Source: Paracoccus halophilus (lineage in GTDB: Bacteria > Pseudomonadota > Alphaproteobacteria > Rhodobacterales > Rhodobacteraceae). Taken from it: a stretch of 64,000 nt of DNA. Positions 52,609 to 62,576 of the stretch are shown one piece after another. The first letter of the stretch is position 1. The number at the start of each line of letters is the position of its first letter. The stretch spans positions 62,001 to 126,000 of the forward strand of contig NZ_JRKN01000008.1 in assembly GCF_000763905.1 (NCBI RefSeq), written 5' to 3'. The notes below the pieces were generated by a model. The model had not been told where the DNA came from. It saw only the letters and a program-made list of their open reading frames with translations, and did not search any database. The translations under genes were made by a program, and so were the position numbers.

Positions 52609-54140
52609 TCCTGTGCCTCGGGGGTCAGGGTCAGCGTGGCGGCGGGGCTGTCCAGATGGTCGATGGCCAGAGGGACCGAAGGCCGCGCCAGCCGCGCTCT
52701 GACCACCCAGTGCAGCCGTTCCTGCGCGCGGGTGATGGCGACATAGGCCAGCCGTTTCCACAGCGCGATCCCCGCCTCGGAGCGGTTCGACCATGCGGCG
52801 GCCGAGATGTCGGGGGCAAAGACCTGCACATCGGGCCATTGCGAGCCCTGCGCCTTGTGGATGGTGACCGCCGCGCCATGCAGGAAGGTGGCGCCCATGC
52901 GCGCGGCATAGGGGATGAAGGGTTCCTCGACATCGGGCATCTCGATCTTGACGATGCTGGCCGCCGAGAGGCGCGGATCCTCGGCGCCGACGACATGCAG
53001 GCGCGAGAAACCGGGCTTGCGGCCGGGACCCAGATAGACGACCTGCGCGCCCTTGATCAGCCCGCGCGCCTCGAGGTCGATGCGCTTCCTGCGATGTTTC
53101 AGCGGCAGTTCCAGCCCGTCGCAGATCAGCGGCTCGCCGGGCAGCAGCGCGTCGCCCGGCGCGCCATAGGCCGAGCGAAAGGCCTGGATCAGCTTGATGC
53201 GGGTGACATTGCGCCAGACGAGGACCGGGCTTTGCGCCATCAGGTCGGAGTCCACGCGCTCGGCCCAGATCACGCGGGGGTCGGCGGCGGCTGCGTCGCG
53301 GATCATCCGCTCGAAAGCGTCGAATTCCAGCGCCGGATCGGCAAGGGCATGCGCGAGGTCCAGGATCGGGCTGTCGTTTTCCTGGCGGTGGATGCGGTTC
53401 AGGACCAGCCGCTGACTCTCGGCCAGCCGGTCAAAGACCATCTCGCCCGATTGTCCGACCGGGGCCAGCTGCGCCGGATCGCCGAACAGGATCAGCACCG
53501 GAAAGATTTCGCGCAGATCCTCGAACTGGCGTTCGTCCAGCATCGAGGATTCGTCGATCAGCCCGATATCCAGCCCGTCCTCGCGCCGTTTCCAGCCGCG
53601 GATGAAGTCCGAGCCGCGCAGGCCCGCCGCCGCCAGCGCGCCGGGGATCGAGGCGTGCTGGTCGTAAAAGGCCTTTGCGCGGTCCAGCGCCGCCTCGGTC
53701 AGCCCCTCGGTCAGGTTCTCGACCGCCGGCCGGTCGCCCATGCCGGTCAGCCAGTCGGCGATGCGTTCATATTCCGGGTCATAGACCGGGGTATAGAGGA
53801 TGCGGTGGATGGTCGTTGCCGGCACGCCGCGCATCCGCAGCACGAAGGCCGCCTTGTTGGTGGGGGCGAGCACGGCGACGGTGCGGCGATCCTTGCGCCG
53901 CTTGCCCTCGTAATCGCCCGAGACGATCTCGACCCCGGCGGATTTCAGCGCGCGGGTCAGTTCGGCCAGCAGCAGCGTCTTGCCCGATCCGGCCTTGCCG
54001 ATCACCGCCATCACGCGGCCCTTGCCGGGTTTCGGGGGCACGATTTCCTCGGAGATCAGGTCGATGCCGGATTCCGCCAGCGTTTCGGCGAGCGCGTCCC
54101 AGGCTTCGGCCTGATCCGGGGAGAGTTGCGGCAGGGTCAT
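52599..54140 (-). CDS. RecD-like ATP-dependent helicase (UvrD/RecD type)
   Basis: 513 residues. Walker A IGKAGSGKTLLLAEL near residue 50, LAPTNKAAFVLRMRG, the DE motif GLIDESSMLD, FGDPAQLAPVGQSGE, and a C-terminal GAAVTIHKAQGSQWPDVQVF with YVAITRAQERLHWVV, which are helicase motifs Ia to VI of superfamily 1B. Smaller than RecD itself; stand-alone, without RecB or RecC. Convergent with EcsC. Confidence 0.9.
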   Translation of the reverse strand: MTLPQLSPDQAEAWDALAETLAESGIDLISEEIVPPKPGKGRVMAVIGKAGSGKTLLLAELTRALKSAGVEIVSGDYEGKRRKDRRTVAVLAPTNKAAFVLRMRGVPATTIHRILYTPVYDPEYERIADWLTGMGDRPAVENLTEGLTEAALDRAKAFYDQHASIPGALAAAGLRGSDFIRGWKRREDGLDIGLIDESSMLDERQFEDLREIFPVLILFGDPAQLAPVGQSGEMVFDRLAESQRLVLNRIHRQENDSPILDLAHALADPALEFDAFERMIRDAAAADPRVIWAERVDSDLMAQSPVLVWRNVTRIKLIQAFRSAYGAPGDALLPGEPLICDGLELPLKHRRKRIDLEARGLIKGAQVVYLGPGRKPGFSRLHVVGAEDPRLSAASIVKIEMPDVEEPFIPYAARMGATFLHGAAVTIHKAQGSQWPDVQVFAPDISAAAWSNRSEAGIALWKRLAYVAITRAQERLHWVVRARLARPSVPLAIDHLDSPAATLTLTPEAQDQG

Positions 54141-54203
54141 GCCGGACTGTTAGCCTGCCACGCGCCGGCGGGGAAGCGGAATTGCCGGTGGCGCGGCTGG
54201 CAT

Positions 54204-54224
54204 GGATATTTGGGTGAAGAAGAA
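54204..54224 (+). repeat. Dispersed intergenic repeat, copy 5
   Basis: GGATATTTGGGTGAAGAAGA plus A, ending at the stop of the Lrp gene, in the gap to the helicase gene. Confidence 0.75.
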
Positions 54225-54225
54225 A

Positions 54226-54693
54226 TCAGGCGCGTTCATCCTTGGGCGAGCCCATCACGACATGGGTGGTGATGGTGGCGATCTGCGGAAAGGCGCCCAG
54301 CACCTCGACATGGAAGCGACGATAGGCGTCGAGATCGGCGACCTCGACGCGTAGCAGATATTCGACGCTGCCGGTGATGTTGTGGCATTCCCGCACCTGC
54401 GGCGCGGCCAGGCAGGCGCGCTCGAAGGCGCGCTGTGCCTCATTCGTGTGGCGCGACAGGCCGATGGTGACATAGGCGGTGAAGCCGGCCGCCCGGGCCG
54501 CCGGCGCGATGACCGCGCGATAGCCGCGGATGGCGCCGCGGCGTTCGAGCTCCTGGACCCGGCGCAGGCAGGCCGAGGGGGAAAGGCCGATCCTGGCGGC
54601 AAGCTGTTGATTCGGGATGCGACCATCGCGCGACAGGATATGCAATATTTGCGCGGATACTGCGTCTATATCGAAATCTGATTGCTGCATCAT
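54226..54693 (-). CDS. Lrp/AsnC-family transcriptional regulator
   Basis: 155 residues. A helix-turn-helix (DAVSAQILHILSRDGRIPNQ, then LAARIGLSPSACLRRVQELE) followed by the RAM ligand domain (GFTAYVTIGLSRHTNEAQRA, ATITTHVVMGSPKDE). Probably senses an amino acid. Divergent from a LysE exporter with about 75 bp between them, and so its most likely target. Confidence 0.92.
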   Translation of the reverse strand: MMQQSDFDIDAVSAQILHILSRDGRIPNQQLAARIGLSPSACLRRVQELERRGAIRGYRAVIAPAARAAGFTAYVTIGLSRHTNEAQRAFERACLAAPQVRECHNITGSVEYLLRVEVADLDAYRRFHVEVLGAFPQIATITTHVVMGSPKDERA

Positions 54694-54769
54694 CGTTCAG
54701 AGTGCCGGTAAATATCTGAAATTGCGTCTGACCCGGCATATCATTGCGCCATCATTTCGGGAAGGCGCG

Positions 54770-55351
54770 ATGTCGCAACATGTTCTTCTGGCCCTGATCG
54801 GCTTTGCCTTTGTTACCTCGGTCACGCCGGGGCCGAACAATGTGATGCTGATGGCCTCGGGCGCGAATTTCGGCATCCGTCGCACGCTGCCGCATATGCT
54901 GGGGGTGGCCCTGGGTTTCGGGGCCATGGTCGCGTTGCTGGGGCTGGGGATGGATCGGATCATCGCCGGCGCGCCGGGACTGGCCGGGGCGATGAAATGG
55001 GTCAGCATGGGCTATATGCTGTGGCTGGCCTGGAGGATCGCCCATGCCGCCGCGCCGGGCAAAGCGGCCCGGGCCGCGCGGCCGATGGGATTTCTGGCCG
55101 CCTGCGCCTTTCAATGGGTCAATCCCAAGGCCTGGATGATGGGGCTGGGGGCGCTTTCGGCCTATTCCGTGGGCGCGGGCGGGGCCCTGATGGTGGCGGT
55201 GGTGTTCACGCTGGTGAACCTGCCCTCGGTCGCGATCTGGGTGGCGATGGGGCAGTGGCTGCGGGCGATCCTGCAGAACCCGCGCTGGCTGGTGGCGTTC
55301 AATCGCGCGATGGCGGTGCTGCTGGTGGTCTCGATGCTGCCGGTGATCTAG
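54770..55351 (+). CDS. LysE-family amino-acid exporter
   Basis: 193 residues with six likely membrane segments and the family start FAFVTSVTPGPNNVMLMASG. Also FQWVNPKAWMMGLGALSAYS, the second conserved segment. It exports an amino acid; paired with the Lrp regulator, as is typical of lysine/arginine or threonine exporters. The frame above ATG 54770 overlaps the regulator and is not used. Its stop overlaps the opposite EamA gene by 4 bp. Confidence 0.9.
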   Translation: MSQHVLLALIGFAFVTSVTPGPNNVMLMASGANFGIRRTLPHMLGVALGFGAMVALLGLGMDRIIAGAPGLAGAMKWVSMGYMLWLAWRIAHAAAPGKAARAARPMGFLAACAFQWVNPKAWMMGLGALSAYSVGAGGALMVAVVFTLVNLPSVAIWVAMGQWLRAILQNPRWLVAFNRAMAVLLVVSMLPVI

Positions 55352-56223
55352 CGGGCGCTGATCGCCACGAGCGCCGCGACGCCCAGCACGATTAGGCACA
55401 TGCCGGCGAGATGACGCGGGCTTGCGCCTTCGCGGAAGACCCGGCCCGAGACGAGCTGCGCCATGGGGATCTCGATCAGGGCGAGGGTGCGGACGTTGGC
55501 CGCCGCCGTCAGCGCGAAGCCCAGAAACCAGAAGAGCGAGGCGAGCGCACCGAGAAAACCCGCCCCCAGCGAGCCGCGCCAATGGCGTGCGATGCCCGTC
55601 AGCGCGGGGCGGTCGAGCAGGCTCAGCCAGACCAGCATGATCGCGCTTTGCAGGATCAGGCTGAGGGTCAGGATGGTGGCGGCACGGATCGCTTCGCCGC
55701 CATGGGGCAGGGCCAGGATGGCGCCGCGAAACCCGATGGCGGACAGGCCGAAGAGCGCGCCCGCCGCGATGCCGAGGGCCGCCGCGCGCCAGTTGCCGCG
55801 CCGCCAGTCCGTTCCCGACATCAGCAGCACGCCCAGCGTGGCAATGGCGATGGCGGCCATGCGGGCGGGGCCGAGGGGTTCGGCCAGAAGGATGGCGCCG
55901 ATAATCGCCAGCGTGACGGGTTCGGTCTTGATTAACGCCGTGGTGACGCCGAAGCCTCGGCTTTCCATGGTCATCAGCATCAGGGCGGTGGCCGCGATCT
56001 GCGATGTCGCGCCCAATGCCGTCCAGCCCAGCGAGGCTGTGCCGGGCAGGGGCACCGCCCCGGTCAGCGACAGCGCGGCCAGAAATAGCACCGCAAAGGG
56101 CAGCCCGAACAGAAAACGCACGGCGGTCGCGCCCATCGTGCCCAGTTCCGCCGTCAGCCGCCGCTGCGCGGCATTGCGTCCGGTCTGGGCCGCCGCGGCG
56201 ATCAGGGTGGCGAGGATCCACAT
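55348..56223 (-). CDS. EamA/DMT-family transporter
   Basis: 291 residues with ten likely membrane helices in two EamA repeats (ATALMLMTMESRGFGVTTAL with KTEPVTLAIIGAILLAEPLG, and FWFLGFALTAAANVRTLALI with EIPMAQLVSGRVF). A small-molecule exporter of unknown substrate. ATG 56223 overlaps the hemE stop by one base (TGATG). Confidence 0.87.
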   Translation of the reverse strand: MWILATLIAAAAQTGRNAAQRRLTAELGTMGATAVRFLFGLPFAVLFLAALSLTGAVPLPGTASLGWTALGATSQIAATALMLMTMESRGFGVTTALIKTEPVTLAIIGAILLAEPLGPARMAAIAIATLGVLLMSGTDWRRGNWRAAALGIAAGALFGLSAIGFRGAILALPHGGEAIRAATILTLSLILQSAIMLVWLSLLDRPALTGIARHWRGSLGAGFLGALASLFWFLGFALTAAANVRTLALIEIPMAQLVSGRVFREGASPRHLAGMCLIVLGVAALVAISAR

Positions 56224-57254
56224 CAGCCGCGAATGGCGGCCAGCATGCGCGTGACATTGTCGGGATCGGCATCGGGGGTGATGCCGTGGCCCAGGTTGAA
56301 GATATGCGGGCCGTTCGAAAATGCCTGCACGATGCGGCGGGTCTCGGATTCCAGTTCCCTGCCGCCGGTGACCAGCAGGCGCGGGTTCAGGTTGCCCTGC
56401 ACGCAGCCGTCCTTTTGCAATTCGGTCGCGGCCCATTCGGCGGCCACGGAATTGTCTAGCGCCAGGCAATCCGCGCCGGTCGCACGGGCGAAACCGGCAT
56501 AGCGCGGCCCGGCCTCGCGCGGGAAGGCGATGACCGGGATGCCGGGATGGCGCGTCGTCAGCGCCGCGATGATGCGGCGTGCGGGCGCCAGCGCGAAATC
56601 GTCGAAATCCTGTCCCTTGAGCGATCCGGCCCAGCTGTCGAACAGTTTTATCACTTCGGCCCCGGCGCTGATCTGGGCGGAAAGATATTCGATGGTGGCC
56701 CGCTCGATACGCTCGATCAGGGCCATGAAAGCAGCGCGGTCGGCGGATTTCATGGCATGGGCCGGGCCCTGATCGGGTGTGCCGCGCCCGGCGATCATAT
56801 AGGTCGCGACCGTCCAGGGCGCGCCGGCAAAGCCGATCAGCGTGACCTCGGGCGGCAATTCGCGCGACAGGATGCGCACGGTCTCATAGACCGGGTGCAG
56901 TACCTCGTGAATGGCATCGACGGGTTTCAACGCGGCCACGCCTTCGGCATCGGTGATGGTTGAAAGCCGCGGCCCCTCGCCGGTGACGAACCACAGATCC
57001 GCGCCAAGCGCCTGCGGCACCAGCAGGATATCGGCGAAAAGAATCGCCGCGTCGAATGCGTAGCGGCGGATCGGCTGCAGCGTGACCTCGGCCGCGAGTT
57101 CGGAATTGTAACACAGCGACAAAAAGTCGCCGGCCCGGGCACGGGTGGCGCGATATTCGGGCAGGTAGCGGCCCGCCTGACGCATCATCCATACGGGCGG
57201 AACGGGCAGGCGCTCGCCTTTCAGGGCGCGCAGGATCGGTTTTTGCGACATCAT
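56223..57254 (-). CDS. hemE: Uroporphyrinogen decarboxylase
   Basis: 343 residues. Converts uroporphyrinogen III to coproporphyrinogen III in haem synthesis. Family stretches: [20 protein letters not shown] (the substrate-site Arg residues and PVW), the [17 protein letters not shown] region with its Asp, SWAGSL and the ending [13 protein letters not shown]. Two adjacent ATG (57254, 57251) could start it. Divergent from hemC by about 70 bp. Confidence 0.97.
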   Translation of the reverse strand: MMSQKPILRALKGERLPVPPVWMMRQAGRYLPEYRATRARAGDFLSLCYNSELAAEVTLQPIRRYAFDAAILFADILLVPQALGADLWFVTGEGPRLSTITDAEGVAALKPVDAIHEVLHPVYETVRILSRELPPEVTLIGFAGAPWTVATYMIAGRGTPDQGPAHAMKSADRAAFMALIERIERATIEYLSAQISAGAEVIKLFDSWAGSLKGQDFDDFALAPARRIIAALTTRHPGIPVIAFPREAGPRYAGFARATGADCLALDNSVAAEWAATELQKDGCVQGNLNPRLLVTGGRELESETRRIVQAFSNGPHIFNLGHGITPDADPDNVTRMLAAIRG

Positions 57255-57327
57255 ACACCTCTTGCTGCCCTTCAAGGCGCGCGCGCCCCCGTTGTCAAGT
57301 GCGGGGCCGGGCGCTAAGCCCTGTGCC

Positions 57328-58269
57328 ATGACCCAGATCGCTGACCCAGATAACCCCATTCGCATCGGCACCCGAGGCTCGGCCCTGGCCTTGGCGCAGG
57401 CGCATGAGACCCGCGACCGGCTGATGGCCGCGCATGGCCTTGGCGCGGACGCCTTTGAAATCGTGGTGATCAAGACCACGGGCGACCGCGTGCTGGACCG
57501 TCCGCTGAAGGAGATCGGCGGCAAGGGCCTGTTCACCCGCGAGATCGAGGACGCCCTGCTGTCCCATGAGATCGACATCGCCGTGCATTCGATGAAGGAC
57601 ATGCCGACCGTCCAGCCAGGGGGGCTGGTCATCGACTGCCATCTGCCGCGCGAGGATGTGCGCGATGCCTTTGTCAGCCATCGTTTCGCGGGCATTTCGG
57701 AATTGCCGCAGGGGGCGGTCGTGGGCTCGTCCAGCCTGCGCAGGCGGGCGCAGCTTGCTGCGCGGCGGCCGGATCTGCAGCTGGTCGAGTTTCGGGGAAA
57801 CGTCCAGACGCGCTTGAAAAAGCTGGAGGATGGCGTGGCGGTTGCGACATTTCTGGCGATGGCCGGGCTGTCGCGGCTGAAAATGCTGCATGTCGCGCGG
57901 GGCGCGGTCGATCCCGATGAGATGCTGCCCGCCGTGGCGCAGGGCTGCATCGGGGTCGAGCGGCGCGCGGATGATGCGCGGCTGGGGGACCTCCTGGCGG
58001 CGATCTCGGACCGGGAAAGCGGGTTGCGCATCGCGGCCGAGCGCGCCTTTCTGGCGCGGCTGGACGGGTCCTGCCAGACCCCGATCGCCGGGCTGGCCGA
58101 ATTGCAGGGCGACCGGCTGCGTTTGCGCGGCGAGATCCTGCGTCCCGATGGCAGCGAGGTGATCGCGGGCGAACGGACCGGTCCGGCGGCGGACGGCGCT
58201 GCGATGGGCACCGATCTGGCCAATGAGCTGCGCGGCCGCGCGCCCGGCGATTTCTTTGACTGGGGCTAG
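57328..58269 (+). CDS. hemC: Hydroxymethylbilane synthase (porphobilinogen deaminase)
   Basis: 313 residues. Joins four porphobilinogens on a dipyrromethane cofactor. [15 protein letters not shown] starts the protein, [11 protein letters not shown] holds the active-site Asp, [10 protein letters not shown] the Arg triplet, and [11 protein letters not shown] the Cys that carries the cofactor. ATG 57328 is preferred to an earlier in-frame start. Divergent from hemE, so both haem genes share a regulatory gap. Confidence 0.97.
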   Translation: MTQIADPDNPIRIGTRGSALALAQAHETRDRLMAAHGLGADAFEIVVIKTTGDRVLDRPLKEIGGKGLFTREIEDALLSHEIDIAVHSMKDMPTVQPGGLVIDCHLPREDVRDAFVSHRFAGISELPQGAVVGSSSLRRRAQLAARRPDLQLVEFRGNVQTRLKKLEDGVAVATFLAMAGLSRLKMLHVARGAVDPDEMLPAVAQGCIGVERRADDARLGDLLAAISDRESGLRIAAERAFLARLDGSCQTPIAGLAELQGDRLRLRGEILRPDGSEVIAGERTGPAADGAAMGTDLANELRGRAPGDFFDWG

Positions 58270-58354
58270 CCAGGCACTTTTAGGTCACGGGCTTGTTGGC
58301 TTGCATAATTCCGCGCGGCGGGCCAATCAGGCGCAAGCAAATCCAAGGTGACCG

Positions 58355-59656
58355 ATGGCCAGTCCGCGCCCCTTCTCGCGCTATGAATTCATGATCGCCT
58401 GGCGCTATCTGCGCGCCCGCCGGGCCGAGGGCGGGGTCAGCGTGATGACCTGGATCAGCCTGATCGGCATCACCCTGGGGGTGATGGCGCTGATCGCGAC
58501 GCTGGCGGTGCGGGCCGGGTTCCGGGCCGAATATGTCGATACGATCCTGGGGGCGAATGCCCATAGCACGGTCTATTACGGGCCGACGACATTCTATAAC
58601 GAACTGACCGAGGAGAATTACATCAACCCCGGCCGGATCGAGGATTACGACGCGCTGGCCGCGAAGATCGCGCAGATCCCCGGCGTGACCCGCGCGACCC
58701 CGGTCATTCGCGGCCAGGTCATGGCCAGCCAGGGCGATGCGGCCAATGTCGCCGAGGTATATGGCGTCACACTGGATGTGCTCAGCTCGATGGAGCGGAT
58801 CGCCGATCCCGAGACCTCGGCCGGCAATCTCGCGGATTTCGACCGCGGGGTGGCCATCGGCATCGGCCTTGCGCGCGAGCTGGGCCTCATGGTCGGGGGC
58901 AAGATCCAGCTGACCGCGCCGCAGGGGGCCAAAACGCCCTTTGGCACCACGCCGCGCCGGGAAAGCTATGACGTGGCCTATATCTTCTCGGCCGGGCGCT
59001 ACGATATCGACCGCACCCGCATCTACATGCCCATGGCCGAGGCGCAGAGCTTTTTCAACCGCGAGGGCGTCGCCGACGAGATCGAGGTCTTCGTGACCGA
59101 TCCCGAACGGGTCGATGACTGGACCTTGCCGCTGTTGCAGGCGGCGGGCGAGCGCGGGCAGGTCTGGACCTGGCGCGATGCCTCGGGCGATTTCCTGCGG
59201 GCGCTGGATATCGAGGATAACGTGATGTTCCTGATCCTGGGGATACTGGTGCTGATCGCCTCGATGAACATCACCTCGGGGCTGATCATGCTGGTCAAGA
59301 ACAAGGGCCGCGATATCGGCATCCTGCGCACCATGGGCCTGACCGAGGGCGCCGTGCTGCGGGTGTTCTTCCTGTGCGGCGCCTTTACCGGCGTGATCGG
59401 GACCATCGCCGGGGTGGTGCTGGGCGTGATCCTGTCGCTGAATGTCGAACATATCATGGCGTTTCTGAACTGGGCCTCGAACGGGGGGGCGTGGAATGCC
59501 TCGGTCCGGGGGATTTACGAGTTGCCGGCCAAGCTGCGCGGCATCGACATCGCCAAGGCGGTGGGGCTGTCGCTGATCCTGTCCTTTGTCGTCACCATCT
59601 TTCCCGCGCGGCGTGCCGCCCGCATGAACCCGGTCGAGGCGCTGCGCTATGAGTGA
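58355..59656 (+). CDS. Lipoprotein-releasing ABC permease (LolC/LolE family)
   Basis: 433 residues with four membrane segments (near the start, and three in the last 160 residues) and a large periplasmic domain between. [20 protein letters not shown] starts the first; the LolC/E-type FtsX domain closes the chain. It pulls mature lipoproteins out of the inner membrane for LolA. In many alphaproteobacteria one LolC/E hybrid (LolF) does the job. Overlaps lolD by 8 bp. Confidence 0.92.
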   Translation: MASPRPFSRYEFMIAWRYLRARRAEGGVSVMTWISLIGITLGVMALIATLAVRAGFRAEYVDTILGANAHSTVYYGPTTFYNELTEENYINPGRIEDYDALAAKIAQIPGVTRATPVIRGQVMASQGDAANVAEVYGVTLDVLSSMERIADPETSAGNLADFDRGVAIGIGLARELGLMVGGKIQLTAPQGAKTPFGTTPRRESYDVAYIFSAGRYDIDRTRIYMPMAEAQSFFNREGVADEIEVFVTDPERVDDWTLPLLQAAGERGQVWTWRDASGDFLRALDIEDNVMFLILGILVLIASMNITSGLIMLVKNKGRDIGILRTMGLTEGAVLRVFFLCGAFTGVIGTIAGVVLGVILSLNVEHIMAFLNWASNGGAWNASVRGIYELPAKLRGIDIAKAVGLSLILSFVVTIFPARRAARMNPVEALRYE

Positions 59657-60311
59657 CATTCTGGAACTGGACGGGATTTCCAAGACCTATGGCAAGGACG
59701 GGCCGGCGCCGGTGCCGGTCCTGCGCGATCTGTCGCTGAGCGTGGCGCGCGGCGAGGTGGTGGCGCTGGTCGCGCCCTCGGGGGCCGGGAAATCGACGCT
59801 TCTGCATATTGCCGGGCTGCTGGACACGGCGGATTCGGGGCGGGTGCTGCTGAACGCGCGCGACATGAGCGGGCAGGGCGACCGTGTCCGGACCGAGGCG
59901 CGGCGCCGGGAGCTGGGCTTTGTCTATCAGTTCCATCACCTGCTGCCGGAATTCTCGGCGGCCGAGAATATCGTTCTGCCGCAGCTGGCCAACGGCATTT
60001 CCGCGGCGGCGGCACAGGCGCGGGCATCGGATCTGCTGGCCCGCGTCGGGCTGGAGCACCGCGCCGCGCATCGTCCGGCGCAGCTTTCCGGCGGGGAACA
60101 GCAGCGGGTCGCGTTCTGCCGGGCGCTGGCCAATGGCCCGGCGCTGCTGCTGGCGGATGAGCCGACCGGGAACCTGGACCCGGCGACCTCGGACAAGGTC
60201 TTCGGGGTGCTGATGGCGCTGGTGCGCGAAACCGGGCTGGCGGCGCTGATCGCGACGCATAACCTCGATCTGGCGGCGCGCATGGACCGGATCGTCCGTC
60301 TGGGCGAATAG
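59649..60311 (+). CDS. lolD: Lipoprotein-releasing ABC ATPase
   Basis: 220 residues. Walker [10 protein letters not shown] at 42-50, signature [15 protein letters not shown], Walker [14 protein letters not shown], of the MacB/LolD type. Powers the permease encoded just before it; no second permease gene is in the window. Confidence 0.95.
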   Translation: MSDILELDGISKTYGKDGPAPVPVLRDLSLSVARGEVVALVAPSGAGKSTLLHIAGLLDTADSGRVLLNARDMSGQGDRVRTEARRRELGFVYQFHHLLPEFSAAENIVLPQLANGISAAAAQARASDLLARVGLEHRAAHRPAQLSGGEQQRVAFCRALANGPALLLADEPTGNLDPATSDKVFGVLMALVRETGLAALIATHNLDLAARMDRIVRLGE

Positions 60312-60523
60312 TTACGCAAGGTTATTGGCCCGGACGCGATCCCATGCGCCCGGGGCGGAGGATTCCGGCGGAAAACCGCCGGGGATCCGGTCGCAGATTT
60401 CGTGCAACAGGCCAGCCGCATTCGTACATATTCTGGACGGAGGCTGCGCGCGCGATTCTCTGCGCGCTGTTCTGTCCGACCTGGCCCGCAATCCCGGGGC
60501 GGGGCAACCCGAAAGGAATCGCA
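60312..60523. other. Intergenic region after lolD, with a hairpin
   Basis: About 210 bp before the dehydrogenase gene. It holds a perfect 7-bp hairpin CCGGCGG-AAAA-CCGCCGG at 60365-60382 inside a slightly longer imperfect inverted repeat, without a T run. A regulatory RNA element or attenuator is possible. Confidence 0.5.
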
Positions 60524-61387
60524 ATGATCAACAAGATACTTGTCGCCGGCGGTGGCGTGATGGGGTCGCAGGTCGCCTGGCAGGCCGCCATGCATGGCAA
60601 GCAGGTCACGGTCTACGACATGTTCGAGGCCGGGCTGGAACGCTGCCGCGCCTTTCATGCCGGCTACGCAAAACAGTTCCGCGAGCAGCGCGGCGCCGAT
60701 CCGGCCGAGGTCGAGGCGGCTCTGGCCCGCCTGTCCTACAGCACCGATCTGGCCGCCGTTCAGGATGCCGATCTGGTCATCGAGCAGGTGCCCGAGGATC
60801 TGGAGATCAAGCGCGATTTCTGGCACAAGGTTTCCTCGCTCGCGCCCGAGCGGACGATATTCGCGACCAATACCTCATCTCTCCTGCCCAGCGACATGCT
60901 GGAGTTCGTCGACCGGCCCGGGAAATTCCTGACCCTGCATTTCTGCGCGCCGGTCTGGGACGCCAATATCGCCGAGATCATGATGACGCCCAGGACCGAT
61001 CCGCAATATCGCGATCAACTGGTTGAACTCGCGCCCGAGATGGGGCTGGTGCCGATCGTTCTGCAAAAGGAACAGCCGGGCTATGTGCTGAACTCGCTGC
61101 TGATCCCCTTTCTCATGGCGGCGCTGGAACTGGTGCGCGACGGGGTGGCCGATCCGGCCAGCATCGACAAGGTCTGGCATATCTGCAACCGCTCGGAAAT
61201 CGGTCCGCTGCAGATGATGGACATCGTCGGCATGAACGTGGGCTTTCACATCCTTGAGGCGCAGGCCAAGGCGGATGGCGATCCGCGTGCTAAAAGCCTG
61301 GCCGAGTATCTCAAGACCGAATTCATCGACAAGGGCCGCATGGGCCTGGAAACGGGGCGCGGCTTTTACGACTACGATAAAAGCTGA
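60524..61387 (+). CDS. 3-hydroxyacyl-CoA dehydrogenase-like protein
   Basis: 287 residues. NAD-binding AGGGVMG (8-14) and then the active-site loop: IFATNTSSLLPSDM with the family Ser/Asn, and the C-terminal dimerisation domain with KEQPGYVLNSLLIPFLMAAL. The usual catalytic His-Glu pair should lie in LHFCAPVWDANIAEIMM; His is there in LTLHFCAP. Substrate class is likely short-chain acyl-CoA, or a related hydroxyacid. ATG 60524 with AAAGGA upstream. Confidence 0.85.
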   Translation: MINKILVAGGGVMGSQVAWQAAMHGKQVTVYDMFEAGLERCRAFHAGYAKQFREQRGADPAEVEAALARLSYSTDLAAVQDADLVIEQVPEDLEIKRDFWHKVSSLAPERTIFATNTSSLLPSDMLEFVDRPGKFLTLHFCAPVWDANIAEIMMTPRTDPQYRDQLVELAPEMGLVPIVLQKEQPGYVLNSLLIPFLMAALELVRDGVADPASIDKVWHICNRSEIGPLQMMDIVGMNVGFHILEAQAKADGDPRAKSLAEYLKTEFIDKGRMGLETGRGFYDYDKS

Positions 61388-61393
61388 GGACCG

Positions 61394-61419
61394 GCGCGGC
61401 CGGTAGATGCCGGCCGCGC
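61394..61419. terminator. GC-rich hairpin after the dehydrogenase
   Basis: Perfect 10-bp stem GCGCGGCCGG (61394-61403) and CCGGCCGCGC (61410-61419) with a 6-nt loop. No T run, but it sits between convergent genes, so it may act as a terminator for both. Confidence 0.65.
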
Positions 61420-61492
61420 AGATCGGAGGTATGTTTTGCGTGACGAGCTTCGTGTCCGTGCATATCGGCGCCGGGCATGGTCTTGTCAATTG

Positions 61493-61828
61493 TCAGGGCA
61501 GGCGCTGGCCGGCAAGGATGGTGATGGCACCGAGCAGGCACAGGAATGTTCCGGCCAGATCCCAGCGGCTGGGTATCTGTCCCTCGGTCAGCCAGAGCCA
61601 GCCAAGCGAGGCAACCACGTAGATGCCGCCATAGGCCGCATAGGCGCGTCCGGCGAAATCCGCATCGTCGCGCGTCAGCAGCCAGGCGAACGCGGCCAGG
61701 GACACCATGCCCGGCAGCAGCTACAGCGCCGAGCGGTCCAGCCGCAGCCAGGCCCAGAAGGCGAAACAGCCTGCGATTTCGGCCAGCGCGGCAAGGACAT
61801 AGATGGCAAGCGGCGCGGCAAGGGTCAT
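61493..61828 (-). pseudogene. ynfA: YnfA family small membrane protein, interrupted by TAG
   Basis: The frame from ATG 61828 reads [20 protein letters not shown] then [15 protein letters not shown], a TAG at 61721-61723, then [40 protein letters not shown] to the stop. In the UPF0060/YnfA family the position after the KSPL/RSAL segment is Trp (LWLLPG), so TGG has become TAG. Otherwise all four membrane segments are intact (111 codons). Confidence 0.85.
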
Positions 61829-61865
61829 CGGCACGGCGCCCCGGTCAACGGCGGCATCGGTGCCG

Positions 61866-62576
61866 TCATGGCCGATCCGCCCAGCTTTCGATTTCGTCGG
61901 CGACCAGTTCCTGCAGGGCCCAGATATAGGTGTCGTGAATGCCGGCCTCTTGCAGGCCCCGGGCGGTGCGCAGCAGGTATTCGCAGCCCGAGCCGGCCGG
62001 GCCATTCGCGCGGGCCAGGCGCCTTGCCTGATCCTGGATGGGCAATTCGGCCAGTTCGATACCGACCGGATCGGCATAAAAGGTCAGGGCATGGCTGCGG
62101 CCGCGACTGGTCTCGACCTCGATCCAGCGGGCATTGGCGGCCAGCTCATGGGCGACCAGTTCCCGGCTGAGGATCGCGCGCATGGAGTCGCGCTCGGTCC
62201 CCGGCGCGATCTCGAGGATCAGCCCCTCGCATCTGCCGCCCGATGCCAGCGCCAGCATCAGGCCCGGCTCATCCGGCGTTCCGCGGAAATGGTCCAGCGG
62301 GATGTTGAACCGGCGGTGCCAGCCGACGGCCCGGGCGCGGCTGCGCGCGCTGACGTCGAAGCCGGGATTCCAGATCAGCGAGCCATAGGCAAAGACCGGG
62401 ATCGGGTGCGGGCGGTCGCGGGTCAGGGCCTCGGCCAGCCGGTCCAGATCGTCGTCGTCGAGCATGCGCCAGTTCGGATTGTGGCGCGGCCCCTCGACGA
62501 TGCGGGTGGCGCGGCGGACGTGATCCTCGGTCAGGCGCAGCGCGGAGCGCGCCCCGTCCGGCGGGACGTCAGACAT
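61866..62576 (-). CDS. ChaC-like gamma-glutamylcyclotransferase
   Basis: 236 residues. ChaC cleaves glutathione to 5-oxoproline and Cys-Gly. [13 protein letters not shown] near residue 64 is the substrate-binding signature, and the catalytic Glu probably lies in [10 protein letters not shown] or IEVET. The N-terminal 45 residues ([14 protein letters not shown]) are an extension seen in proteobacterial members. Its start overlaps the parE 3' end by 8 bp. Confidence 0.9.
   Translation of the reverse strand: MSDVPPDGARSALRLTEDHVRRATRIVEGPRHNPNWRMLDDDDLDRLAEALTRDRPHPIPVFAYGSLIWNPGFDVSARSRARAVGWHRRFNIPLDHFRGTPDEPGLMLALASGGRCEGLILEIAPGTERDSMRAILSRELVAHELAANARWIEVETSRGRSHALTFYADPVGIELAELPIQDQARRLARANGPAGSGCEYLLRTARGLQEAGIHDTYIWALQELVADEIESWADRP

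Noticed and set aside
56223..58223. hemE extended to 666 residues
   Set aside because: The extra N-terminal half is hemC read backwards; the family starts at the MMSQKP methionine.
28396..61723. Amber recoding in this genome
   Set aside because: TAG is used as the stop of intact genes in the window, for example the capsid gene, and the interrupted genes lie in or near decaying loci.
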